From contig FTLJ01000435.1 in the NCBI GenBank assembly GCA_900155495.1, positions 1-64,000 on the forward strand: DNA of 64,000 bases, given 5' to 3'. The first letter of the stretch is position 1; each line of letters opens with the position of its first letter. Source of the DNA: Porogramme epimiltina (Eukaryota > Basidiomycota > Agaricomycetes > Polyporales > Polyporaceae). Below the pieces are notes generated by a model. It did not search any database and was not told the origin of the DNA. It saw only the letters and a list, made by a program, of their open reading frames with translations. This document shows, piece by piece, positions 1-10,904 of this stretch. A program made the translations under genes and the position numbers.

Positions 1-1140
1 TCCCCCCACCGCCCCCCTTCCCGCGCTTCGTGTCCGCAAACGGCGCGCTCACCCGCGTGCGCACCACGAACCCCTCGAGCGCCGCCCCGTCCCACGCGCC
101 CGTGCGCCCCACGTCCTCCGTGAACGCGCGCACCGCGCCCACGCTCTCCAGCACCGTCGAGCGCGTCACGATCAGCCCCCACGCGCGTGCGAACGCGTCC
201 ACGACGTCCTGCGGCGCGGTCTCGAAGCGCCCCGCGCACGCGTTCAGCCCGTGCAGGTGCAGCCCCGTCTGCTCCGGGCCGTACGGCAGGACGTGCTCCT
301 CGAACGAGTCGTCGCACAGCTGCGCGCAGGGGACGGGAAGGGGAAGGGGAGAGGATGGCGCATATATCAGACGCGGCGCATGGGGGAGACGGGGGCGAGA
401 CTCACCTCGGCGACGGCCGTCCACTTCTTCTCCCAGAGCGTGCGCGCGAGGGCCTCCTCGGTCTTGCCCACGGCCGCGAGGTGCGTGCGGAGCCAGCGCT
501 CGCCGACCTCCGCGTGGCTCTCCGGGTGGGCCCCGTTCGTGATGGGCCCGAGCGAGTGCTTGGACGTGACGAGGAGCTTGGTGGGCGTGAGCGCGGCGAT
601 GAAGATGATGCACCCGTTCGACTTGAGCGTCAGGGTGTACGGAGGGGCCGTGTGGGCCTCGAGGGCGTCCCACTGTCGGGATCGTTAGCATGCCCATTGT
701 GCGAAGATCGCGCGCCGGGCCTTCGCGGGGAATGGAGGGGAAGATGCGGAACTCACAGTCGTCCAAGGCACCTCGCCGATGTTGAAGAACTTGTCGTACC
801 CGCGCGCCACTATCCGATGCTTCGTCCTCCCTCCTTTTTTGATCTCCTGCGTGAACAGCCCCCGCGCGAGAGTGGGGAAGGGCGACGGGATGTCGTAGTA
901 CTTGAACTCGTTCATCTTCCAGCTCCGTATGATAGTGCTCGGCTCCGCGGGGGCTTGGTAGTCGGAGGCGCGGACGAGCTTGGGCGAGGCTTTGGAGAGC
1001 TTGAGGAGGTCATCTATGAGCTCCGAGTCGTCTTCATCGACCCCTATAGACGAAAAGAGGGCCGAGAGCTTGTCTGCTGGATCGACCTGCGCTGCGGTAG
1101 ATGCGGGGGTGGAAGGAGTATCTTGAGGGGGAGTGGCCAT
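1..1140 (-). CDS. TRL1: Fungal tRNA ligase Trl1, N-terminal (ligase) part, truncated by window edge
   Basis: Multifunctional RNA ligase that seals tRNA exons after intron removal (and HAC1-type mRNA in the unfolded protein response in other fungi). Exons on the minus strand: 1140-757, 672-406, and 319 to beyond base 1. Introns 756-673 and 405-320 have GTGAGT donors and CAG acceptors and keep the frame. The start ATG at 1140 gives MATPPQDTPSTP. The reading continues through RIVARGYDKFFNIGEVPWTT, then TLKSNGCIIFI. There KSNG (lysine codon at 622-624) is the nucleotidyl-transferase motif I, where the enzyme is adenylated. LEGFVVRTR in exon 3 is motif IV. The central kinase and C-terminal cyclic phosphodiesterase domains would lie outside the window. 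The family call is firm; only the 5' third is seen. Confidence 0.88.
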
Positions 1141-1780
1141 CTCGAAACAGGGTAGAGAGGAGCGTGAAAAGAGAGCTGCGTCGAATCTGGAGATATTATA
1201 AGGTGATCTCCGAGTTAAAACCCCTTTCGAGACACAAAGGGCAGGCGGGGTGGCGAGAGCAGTGGTGGAGACGGTGCAAGTTAAAATATTGGAGGGCTGG
1301 CGCCCTAGAAGGCCCTGTAGCACACCGAGTCTAAATAGACCGGGAGCGTTGCGGGACGGGAGGAACGCCGTCGTGGTGACTTGACTCGGGTCCGGCGGGA
1401 GGGCGGGCGAGTATGGTCGAGTCAGAAATTCAACATATTAGAGGTCGTAGTAGAATAGAGAGCTGTACAGGTTGATGGGGCGGCGATGTCACCGGCTATG
1501 TCAGTATAGTGTCTACTTACTTATTCAGATATCTCAAACGAGAGGCTTCCCACGACTCGTAGTACTGGTATCTGTAGAGGCCATGTACTTGCAATTAGCA
1601 TATCGCTTTTGCCACCGGCCAGTGTTCCCAGGAATTCGCATCTCGTCTCTCTTCCTGTGCAGCGTGCAGCAGCGGTATCGGCCTGTACCATTCGATCACA
1701 CAAACAGCTAACCAGCCGCGCATACACACATCCTACAATACGCACTATATTACACTAAGTTCCCGCCTATCCATTTACGC
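1141..1780. other. Intergenic, upstream of TRL1 and downstream of cupin A
   Basis: No supported gene. It holds the TRL1 promoter side and the 3' side of cupin A. I see no convincing TATA box, repeat or RNA gene. Confidence 0.5.
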
Positions 1781-2425
1781 TCACGACGTCAACCGCGCGG
1801 GTGTCTTTCTCACCTGCACTGTAGCATCCGCCTCCCTAACCGACCAGCTAGTAAACCCATTCTCCCCAGGCGCAGTCACAACCCGCCGCCGCACCGTAGG
1901 GTAAGTCGTCACATCCAGCGGCTCACGGCTCCCACCCATGAGGTATACGACCTCGCCCTCCGCACTCGCGCGCAGCGCGTGCGCCCGCGCGACACCGCCC
2001 TTGAACCCGAGGAAGTCGCCCGCCTGGATCGGCTCCTCGCGCGGCACGACCTTCGCCGGCCCCTCCTTCCCGCCCTCGCCTTCCCCTGACGCCGAAGAGG
2101 TGAGGGGGGCATCCCAGACGAGGAGCACGGCGCCGGGCGCGGCGGAGATGATGAACATCCACTCGTCGTCGCGCGCGTGCCAGTGCAGCGTCGTGCTCGT
2201 CACGCCCGCGGGGAGGCGGCAGTAGTGCACGCCGGTGCGGGTGAGGCCGGTGCTGTCGCCGAGCGAGAGTTGGAGGCGCTGATTCGTGGGGTCGACGTGG
2301 TGAGTGAGCGTGCCGAAGGCACTGGGCGGGAGCTCGGAGGTGCGGATGTGGTAGAGAGGGTGCCCGTCAGAGGAGGCACTGGCAGTAGACGAGTCCGGTT
2401 GGAGAGGTTGAGGATTAGAAGTCAT
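1781..2425 (-). CDS. Cupin-domain protein (cupin A), 214 aa, single exon
   Basis: Small single-domain cupin of unknown substrate. Both cupin motifs are visible. Motif 1 reads HWHARDDEWMFIISAAPG, with metal-ligand His, His and Glu. Motif 2 reads QAGDFLGFKGGVARAH, with the last His ligand. The upstream reading frame is open without an ATG. The first ATG is at 2431 (MEMTSN) and the next at 2425 (MTSN). I prefer 2425 because the paralog cupin B starts MTSN. It is intron-less, unlike most neighbours. Cupin B at 14492-15154 is closely similar along the full length, including the C-terminal SWSVREAD region. A long acidic/Gly-rich loop between the motifs (SGEGEGGKEG) is the main variable part. The chemistry cannot be told from sequence; a germin/oxalate-type enzyme or a sugar-binding cupin are both possible. 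Confidence 0.85.
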   Translation of the reverse strand: MTSNPQPLQPDSSTASASSDGHPLYHIRTSELPPSAFGTLTHHVDPTNQRLQLSLGDSTGLTRTGVHYCRLPAGVTSTTLHWHARDDEWMFIISAAPGAVLLVWDAPLTSSASGEGEGGKEGPAKVVPREEPIQAGDFLGFKGGVARAHALRASAEGEVVYLMGGSREPLDVTTYPTVRRRVVTAPGENGFTSWSVREADATVQVRKTPARLTS

Positions 2426-3003
2426 TTCCATGGGTTTGAAGGTGTGTGTGCGGGGACGTGGGTGGCCTGGGTACGCTCCCTGTGAGACTAAATAGCCCCT
2501 TGAGCTGCGTAACAGATAGAGTTTCCTGTTCACGAGACCACAGCAGTATTAGACCCATGTATAGACTGGCCGTGGAATGAATCCTAAGCCGCATGTGTTT
2601 TAGAAGCTCATTAGGTAGCCGGAAGACAGAAGAAGAAGCCTCGGGCAGGGGATGGCGATGAGCAAGCAAGTGGGGAGAAGGTAAGGTACGGCGTTAAGTA
2701 TAGACATCCAGCTGGTGACCGGCCTCGAAAGATGTGAGGAAGCACGTGCACTGCTTCCGTATTTCTCGGACTTGGCCTCTGTCTCCCACCACCACCCATA
2801 CATACCCTCAAGCTCTCGGCTCTCTGGATTTCAGTCTCGCTCGGAATACCCCTCGTCAATTATATACCTAGGCTCCACATCCCGTCCTCCACCTGCCTGA
2901 ATCTGGTTCTCCCGCTACAGCTTCCATCTCGCTATATCCTCCTCTCCCTTCGGGGTATCCAAGCCCTCCTTAACAACTCGTCACACATTAACATCAATAT
3001 ACA
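2426..3003. promoter_or_regulatory. Divergent intergenic promoter, cupin A / EXO70
   Basis: A 578-base spacer between divergent starts. The cupin-proximal part (about 2426-2600) matches the upstream region of cupin B in order and spacing. It includes a shared 12-mer, GTCTATACATGG on the minus strand near 2555-2566, and a shared GGAAACTCT-like block. A TATATA stretch near 2860 faces EXO70. No gene is supported here. Confidence 0.5.
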
Positions 3004-5491
3004 ATGGACGACGAGACCGCAGAGATTGAGCTTGTACGTATTGCAGCGCGGTTGCCATGCAGCATCCTGAAGCTTGCCACAGCTCGAGCAGAACCTCAAC
3101 AAGACAAGGCAGATATCTCAGCGCATGACTTGTGAGTGATATTTCTTTCTTCGCGAGTACACACGTGCAAACCATCGGACAGCCATCCTTGCCAGTTTCG
3201 ATACCCGCCTCGTGAAACTCGAAAAGTCCATCCTTCCGCTATACACATCAACGCAACTTCTTACAAGGCGTTCAAACAGTTAGTGCCTTTTTGCCCCGAT
3301 TTACAGCTTGTCCCGAGACGAATATCCTCCAGACATCGAGAATACATTGCAGAAGATTGACGAGATTGCGAGTTACCATGAGGGTGTTGCGGCTGAAGAA
3401 GCCCTGATCCTGCGAGGGTGAGTGCCTTCCCCGGTGCAGGTATCCATGGTAGCCGACCGGTTCCCCGTGCAGTCCACAGCCAAACCAGCTTAGCGCATAC
3501 ACGGAGGTTCTTGAGCGGATGAACGCTAGCGTCGCGTTCAACAGCGCAGACTCACGGGATAAAGTGCGCCCTATTCTCGCCGCACCCCCGCGTTGCACTC
3601 ACAACCACTCCGTCAGGCGCGCCTTGTGGAGAGTGGTGCCAAGAAGCTCATCCAGCTCTACACCAAGCTCGTCGCGGAGGGCTCATCCGGCGTGCCTCCA
3701 GGCGGGGCAGAGTTCGCGTCGGTTCCTTTCCCTGCACAACTCCTCATCACATTGAAGCCGCTGGTCACCTTCCTCCGCACCCTCCCGCTTCCCGCAACCC
3801 ACCCCTCGCACCCAGCAGCCCCAGGAATCCAGTCGGCGTTGAAGGACGCGCAGAAGGGATATGGGGATATGCGTGGGGCGTGGGTCCGCAAGTGCTTGGA
3901 GACGTTCGGGAAGCGCGTAGTGGACCGGTCGGAGACTATCGATGGCGTGTCGGCCGGGCGTGAAGTCGGGAAGTGGACAGAGGACATGCTATCCGTCGCT
4001 GAGGCGAGTTTTCAGCCTAATGATGCGTGCGGCATAGCAGACTTATCTTCCCTTTAGGAAGAGTACAGCTTGTTGCTCGAACTTGCTCCCCTTAACACGC
4101 CCAGCATGCTCAGCGGCACGTACGCCACGCTGATTGCCCCCCTTACCATGCTCTTCACATCGACGCTCGGGTCACTCGGATCGTTGATCAAGCGCAACCT
4201 GAACAAGAACACATTCCTCGCCCTCTCCGCGTACTCGTCCCTAACAGCGCTGCAACCGCGATGGAACGACTCGATGTGCCGCCGCGCGGACCGCAAGGAC
4301 AACGAGCTGAAGGAAGGCCTACACTCCATTCGGGCCTCGTGCTTGCGGAGCTTCCCCGAGTTTTTGGCAGATATCCGTGTGGCAGGCCTAGGGCCGAAGG
4401 GTGGCGAAGTGGGCACAGGACTCGCTGAATTCACCATTACGGTGCGTCAGTCTTACGATTACACATACGCAGACCGCTAATATGCCCTCTATAGACCGTG
4501 CAATACCTCGAAAGGCTTCTAGCAGTGCAAGATGCAGCAGCATCCGCGCTCTTGACCCTTGGGGACGGCAACTGGAAGATGGGTCAGGGCACGCAGATTG
4601 GCAAATCCAAACAGCCCGGCGAGGTGGACGAGCGTACCGTGTTCGAGCACTTCACATGTAGGTGTCCTTCCTCTCCCTTATGCCCGAAGTACCTACTTAC
4701 ACCTTTGGGTTCCCGCAGACGACGTCGTGAGCGGCACGATCCAGGCGCTCCTCGCGCTCTCGCGGATGAACAAGCGTCCCGCATTTGGCGCGACGTTCCT
4801 GCTGAACAATGTCTCCTTCCTGCGCACGCAACTGCTCGTCGAGCGGGACGCGATCGGCGCCACTCTCTCCCGGCCGGCCATTGAGCTGCTGAACTCCAAC
4901 TTCCGCACAGCCAAGGCGGGCTACTTCGACGCGAACTTCTCGCCGCTGCTCCAGACGCTCGCCGACGAGCGCGGGAGCAGCAAGAGCGCGGCCAAGGAGA
5001 AGTTCACGCGCTTCTTCGACCTCCTTGACGAGGTCACAGAGCGCCACCAGATCGCGCGGGTCCTCACGGACGACCCAGAGGGCCGCGCGACGGTCTCCGA
5101 CGAGGCTGTCAAGCTCGTCGTACCTTCATTGCAGCGGTTCATTCAGCGGAACATGGGGAAGGAGTTCAGCAAGAGTGAGTAGCCCTACTTTGCCTACGTC
5201 GAAACTTGCTGACGTCTTTGCATTTTCAAGACCCACAGAAGTGTATGTATTGCTTATGGGCCGCCCAGTAGTACCCCGTTCTGACAGTCTCCATTCAGAC
5301 ATCAAGATGCCCCCGGAGGAGGTCGAGAATCTCATCAAAGGCTTCTACACGTAAGCCTCTCGACATTTGCGTTCCTTTCCGAGCACCGATAAACCTGTCA
5401 CGCTAGCGGCGGAGCGAGCAGCCTTCCCTTGCCGCCTCCTCAGGAGAAGCTCACCAATACGCTCCTGCAGCAAGCAGGTTGGGGGTGGTAG
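3004..5491 (+). CDS. EXO70: Exocyst complex subunit Exo70, about 639 aa
   Basis: Exo70 tethers secretory vesicles to the plasma membrane through PI(4,5)P2 and Rho GTPases. Twelve exons: 3004-3033, 3083-3131, 3183-about 3282, 3307-3417, 3473-3563, 3617-4003, 4058-4441, 4495-4657, 4719-5174, 5231-5242, 5299-5350, 5407-5491. The N terminus (LEQNLNKTRQISQRM, then SFDTRLVKLEKSILPLY) is the coiled CorEx region. The middle has EEALILRGPQPNQLSAY, typical of the family. The C-terminal helical rods include RWNDSMCRRADRKDNELKEG and FLLNNVSFLRTQL. The C-terminal stretch MPPEEVENLIKGFYTG is the conserved domain D. The intron 4004-4057 has a GC donor. The exon 3/4 join is not clean, because the apparent intron is only 24-28 bases. 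Exon 10 is a 12-base microexon. Length and motifs fit fungal Exo70. Confidence 0.9.
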
Positions 5492-5554
5492 TCACGAAGT
5501 ATAGATACAGTGTTGTACAGTATGGACTAATTTATGCTTTCCAAATATTCCAAT

Positions 5555-8288
5555 TCACTCACTCTCGTCGGCGCTTTCGGAGTCTCCGCTGTGCTTCTTT
5601 AGGGCTTCTTCGACGCTCTCTTTATCCGATTCGTCATGATTTGACCCATGATGTTCCCAATATTTTTCCCCGTAGTCAAGGAGCAATTCTTGCTTAGGTT
5701 TGACCGCCTGAATCGAACGGAATAATACCATGTGATCTCCATCCACCATTTTCCCTTGGAATATGATGAGCATGTACCGAAAGATAAGAGACCGTTTTAC
5801 TTACCTGCTGCTGACGCATTGATACCTCCAAGACCCCTTGAGTCGTTCATACACCGAGTAGGATCCCCAACGGTGGCGGCATCCGCCACAGTGTATGAGT
5901 CCGGGATTGTGAACAAGTAATTGAGCCCTCTATGAACATTGAGCATCGCGGCGGATTGGTCGATCCTACATTAAAGTGGACCTATTAGCAGATACAATTA
6001 AAGCAGTAAGCCACCCTTACTGATCATAGGCTTCGATGTCAGGGTACACTTCAGAGATATACTCTATGCGAGGCGAATGAGTGGTTCGAGGAGCATTCAA
6101 ATTGGGGGAACGCCTTACCTCCCAAAAAGGTATCCTTGGGGATGCTTTTCGTGGCAAAGGAGCCGACTCCAAAAGATCCTATCTTTGAGGCAATGTTCTG
6201 ACGCACACAATGAGTTGAGAATCTAGCATCTTGAGATATACACACCGGTTTCCCGTCCTTCTGGAAGGACATGTTGCTGCAACAATGTTTATGGGTCTGA
6301 GTTTTCCTCCCCCTGACTGAATGCATGAATCCGATTAGGAGAGATGAGGATTATAACTCTGAGGTAGTGCTTGCCTTTACTACTGTCAAGGGATCAGTGA
6401 AACGTACAGACGCAAGGAAGGGGCCAAACTTACCTGTACTTCTTACAATACTCAGGGCTACACTCGTGCCCCGAAATCATGCACGGGCAGGTCTCAGGCT
6501 TACACGTTCGACCTTTGCAGTAGCTACTAGCCTTACACCCTCTAGCAGTAGTGGTATCACCGTTGATCATGAAACGTTGAGGACCTGCATAGATACCGAC
6601 CATGAGGAACGCCTGGGAGCTGAGGTGGAGATACAATTCGACATACAGTTATTTGCGCATCTGCATCTACGTTGACAATATTTCCCATTCGCAAGACAGG
6701 AACAGTTCGACGCCGTACACTGCCCCGAGTGTGTGCAGAAATCCATTCTGGGAGTATAGAACCACATAAGCCACATCATCACGAGATTATGCACGGCAAC
6801 GCACTTCTCAGCTGGGGTTGGCTGTAATGCGCTATTATAGTCTTCGAGGTGCAAAGTCAGGGTGGTATTTAGGTCTGGGAATAAGAAAGCTCTGTGGAGG
6901 AACACCTAGGTGGTGCGGAAGAACTTGTCAGTCTCGACCCTTTCTACGGGCTGACCACCGCGTACATCAATACAGGAGGCTTTACAGAGTCGCGCAAGTT
7001 GGCATATTGGCTTGTCTGGAAATAGCCTCAGAGCGTCATCGATATCTTTGTTGTTGACTATGAGGTCGATTTCGTCCTAGAACTGGTATAAGTGTTCGTC
7101 CAGAAGTCTTTTTCACATTCTACATACCAGATCCAAATCAAAGTCTTGGATGACGGTAAGATAGCATGATGGCCCACACGGCCTGCGAGACGTGGTGAAA
7201 AAATCCTCGTTGCGCATCTTATGCTGCACATGATACAGAGGAGGCGATATGACGCCTGGAAGGACGCGTACGCGATGATTGAATGCAAGAGACTATCGTG
7301 CACACGCAACTCACGGTGTCTCATGCATGAATACTCATTACAGTTGATGCTCGAACAGAATACAGCGCTAGAACTATTCACCGAAGGCCACAAATAAGAG
7401 GAAGGTGCGGACTTCAGCACGTCAAGCGGGTCGACTTCATATCCAACGAAGTCGCTAGTGACCGCATGCCGCCCAAGGTGAACATAAGCGAATATGCATG
7501 AAAGAGTGGGCAATTCGACGTACCGACGACGCATAGTTGCAAGGAGACCGTTCATCCCACCGACGAGCGGGAAGTAGGGCGCGTTATGCCTGTCGAGCCT
7601 ATCCAAGGATACACCAGACTGGTGTAACGACAGAACCGCCTTGAGGGCGATTAGCTCAACTAGAGGTATGCCTACTCAAGTGTCTGTACAGTAGACGGAA
7701 CAAGTTTGCCAACTCACAGTCAACGTCGTACCACTCCGTCTGCCAGGCGAATGTGTCGTAGGGCCCGGTGAGGCTCTTGAGGCGTTTTTCGATCTTTCCC
7801 TCGTCCGCATAGGGAACAAACTGGAGGACGCGAACGTCTAGTTCGTGGCTGATGCTACCGGTGGCCGGGGTGCAGGATTCATACTTGGGGTAACCGAACT
7901 GGGTAGAGCGTGCATTGGAGTCGGCCACGATATCTGCGAATACAGTGACCATTGGTTGTGGGTCTCCAGGAAACCACTGGGAGTATTCTGGCTGGAGATC
8001 GTCTTCGTCCATGATGGAGGCAGAGTTTTTAGAGGGGGAGAGTAGATCTGTGAAGGTGAGAATGGGAGGCGCGACTGAACAGACTTGTAAGCTGTTGAGG
8101 GTTTGAGCGCAGTAGTCGGGCTCCCAAGCATAAAAGTCCGTCCAGGCATGGCAGTAGGCCTCCTCAATCATCTCCGGAATGCGTTCACGCTCGAGGATCT
8201 GAGCGGCGTATTGCTCGTGCTGGGCACGCATAACATCCTCGAGATTTTCCTCTTCGCGTCCGAGTGCGAATTGTTCAGTACCCGACAT
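5555..8288 (-). CDS. Divergent E(z)/EZH2-like (KMT6) SET-domain protein, about 666 aa
   Basis: Homolog of the PRC2 catalytic subunit that methylates H3K27. Minus-strand exons: 8288-7718, 7659-7524, 7454-7315, 7255-7128, 7076-6966, 6905-6647, 6539-6434, 6312-6246, 6197-6119, 6063-6021, 5965-5805, 5754-5555; all phases agree. A pre-CXC segment RRPCGPSCY matches EZH2. A CXC cysteine domain follows at about residues 430-490 (CTHSGQCTASNCSC, then YCKGRTCKPETCPC). The SET domain is at about 507-655: GSFGVGSFATKSIPKDTFLG, EYISEVYPD, MVDGDHMVLF and ELLLDYGEKYW, then an acidic tail. The usual SET NHS catalytic/SAM motif reads N587-D588-S589, and the following Asn-Cys is lost. The family is clear; whether it methylates is doubtful. 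It shares a short promoter with ATG18. Confidence 0.85.
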
Positions 8289-8599
8289 AGTGTTTGTTGA
8301 CAAGGGTAAGCAGGACAGTGCAGAAAATGCATGAAAAACGAAAGAGTCAGTCGAGATTAGAGACACGGACAGCCCAAGTAATTTGAGGAAAGCAGAATTT
8401 TGAGGAGCCACCAAGCCAAGTGCTGCAGTAGCACCCAATCGAGCGTCGGCCCGGGAGTCACGGTGAGAGTCACGGGATGTCACACAATCGTCACCGGCTT
8501 CGGGTGCCGCGCTCGCGGACGCGCCGCCAACATACGCTGCTACGGCCACGACCCGTTCCTTGCCTCTCTCTCTGACCCGCCTCTCCGAACCCTCCAACA
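8289..8599. promoter_or_regulatory. 311-base bidirectional promoter, E(z)-like / ATG18
   Basis: The start codons of two divergent genes (8288 minus, 8600 plus) are only 311 bases apart, so both core promoters and both 5' UTRs must fit here. I see no clear TATA box. No ORF or RNA gene is supported within it. Confidence 0.6.
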
Positions 8600-10348
8600 A
8601 TGGCGGAGCGTCTCAACCCGAACATGCTTTTCGCCAACTTCAACCAGGACTTCACGTGAGCTCTCCCCAAACCTCTTCCCCGCCTCCGGCTTACCTTCCT
8701 AGGTGTGTATCCGTTGGAACGAAGAAGGGCTACAGTATCACCAACTGCGACCCCTTTGGGAGGGTCTATACCATGAGTGAGCTCAATGCACGCCCTCTCT
8801 GCGCCCGCATGCTGATGTGCAGAATATAGATGACGGCGCACGCGGGATTGTTGAGATGCTCTTCTGCACATCGCTCCTCGCATTAGTCGGCGCCGCGGAC
8901 CACCCTCAGTCCAGCCCCCGTAAGCTGCAGATTGTGAACACAAAGGTACGAACTCTATAAAACTTGTCCTCAGCAGCGCTCGCGACGTCGCAGATGCTCT
9001 CGCTAGCATCATGAACTCGGCCAAGGCGCGACGAGCGAGTGTTTGGAGGACTGCCATCTCTCCGGTATGTGAACACATTTCTGATGTCTCATTCGCGCAT
9101 AGCGGGGATCTATGATCTGCGAGCTCCTCTTCCCCTCATCCATTCTTGCCGTCAAGCTCAATCGCAAGACCCTCGTCATCGTCCTCGAGGTTGAGATCTA
9201 CATTTACGACATCTCGAATATGAAGTTGCTCCATGTAATTGAGACCACACCAAATCCCAACGGTACGTGTTCTCGTATAGCTTCTTCTCTCAACCATGCC
9301 AATGCTTCTTACAGCCATTGTCGCCCTCTCTCCCTCCGCCGACAACTCCTACCTCGCATACCCGTCCCCCGTCCCCTCCCCCGCCCTCTCCCAAGCAACC
9401 GCAACCCAACAGCCCGCAGCCTCCTCCTCCGCGCCCACAACCGGCGACGTCCTCCTCTTCTCCACGCGCTCCCTAACAGTCGCGAACGTCATCCAAGCGC
9501 ACAAGTCGCCAATCTCCTTCCTCTCCATCAACTCCGCAGGCACGCTCCTCGCGACCGCGTCCGACAAGGGCACCGTGATCCGCGTGTGGAGCGTCCCCGG
9601 CGCGGAGAAGCTCTACCAGTTCCGCAGGGGCACGCGCGAGGCGCGCATATACTCGCTCAACTTCAATCTCGTCTCCTCCCTCCTTGTGGTCTCCTCTGCG
9701 CACGACACCGTGCACATATTCAAGCTCGGCGGCGCCCGGGGAGGTCCCGCCGCAGGGAGTGCGCAGAGTCCAGCAAGCCCTGCAGGTTCCATTGACAGTC
9801 GAGAGGGGGCGCAGGGGCTAGACGGCGGGTATGAGGCATATGTGGACAAGAAGAAGGGCAGCAGCGTCTCGTGAGTAATTGTGTCTATGGCGTCACTGTT
9901 TCACCCACTCATCCTTCAATGTGGATCAGGTCGGCATTACGCCGGAGATCTGCGCACCTCACCAAGAACCTGACGGCCTCCGTGGGCGGGTACCTCCCGA
10001 ACACGCTCACGGAGATGTGGGAGCCGTCGCGCGACTTTGCGTTCCTCCGACTACCCACAAGCGGCGCACGATGTATCGCAGCCCTCAGCGGGTACGTTCT
10101 CTCTTGCTTGCTCCCGCCACCCCCATGCAGGCGCTGACACCAGCACGCAGCTCAATGCCACAAGTGATGGTGCTTTCGTCCGAGGGGTACTTTTACTCGT
10201 ACAACATTGACCTCGAGAACGGCGGCGAGTGCTCGCTCATGAAGCAGTACAGGTACATATACCCCCTCTGCCTAGACGCCATCAAATCCACTCACCCTCT
10301 GTCATCCTTCGTAGCCTACTAGACTCGAACGACGAAACGAACGAGTGA
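8600..10348 (+). CDS. ATG18: Atg18-type PROPPIN WD40 protein, about 419 aa
   Basis: Seven-bladed beta-propeller that binds PtdIns3P/PtdIns(3,5)P2 and acts with Atg2 at the growing autophagosome; it also works in vacuole homeostasis. Exons: 8600-8655, 8703-8776, 8830-8945, 9103-9262, 9315-9870, 9930-10091, 10151-10252, 10315-10348. The sequence follows yeast Atg18 closely: [32 protein letters not shown], and [32 protein letters not shown] then leads into the lipid-binding FRRG motif at residues 238-241. The C-terminal region ([41 protein letters not shown]) is also typical. The loop between blades 4 and 5 is short and Ala/Pro-rich compared with yeast. Intron 8946-9102 (157 bases) is long for this genome. 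Atg18 and the paralog Atg21/Hsv2 group are hard to separate, but the C-terminal extension favours Atg18. Confidence 0.92.
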
Positions 10349-10904
10349 GAGGACATCGTCGCGGGCGCCTCACCCCGAGGCAGCTCGCCAGTATCCCATT
10401 TACCCTTGTTCCCTCGTTCATTTTGCGCTTGTCCCCTTGCTTTTACCCCGGGGTCTGGACGGCATGCGTCGCGTCTGGTTTGTTACGACTCTTCACGATC
10501 CTGTACGCGTCGCGCTATCATACGTGTATTAATACTAAAGTACGCTTGGGCCGGGCTGGCGCCCAGCGGTGGCCGGAATCTTCGATGTGGACGTTGTGCA
10601 CGCTGGAACCTGGAGCACTCTACGTTGAGTGACCGGATGACGATCTGTGGTATTTTGTGGGATGCGCCCTAGCGGTGCAAGACGAGTACATGGGGTAACG
10701 GTATGTACAGTATTTGGGGGATCGTGAGTGGGACATGGTGGCTTCTCCGAAGTGTAGCGTCGTGCGGATACGTGAATACACAAAATTAAGTACGAGAACA
10801 ACAACACCGAATGGAGATCTACACGGCGCATATAGAGGCAACCAAGAAGACGAGTCTCCGGGGTATGAACAAAGATATGAAAACACACCTAGCGACCCCC
10901 GCGC
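10349..10904. other. Convergent intergenic spacer
   Basis: 3' flank between ATG18 (plus) and the disordered-protein gene (minus). Nothing coding is supported. No clear terminator or repeat was noted. Confidence 0.5.
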
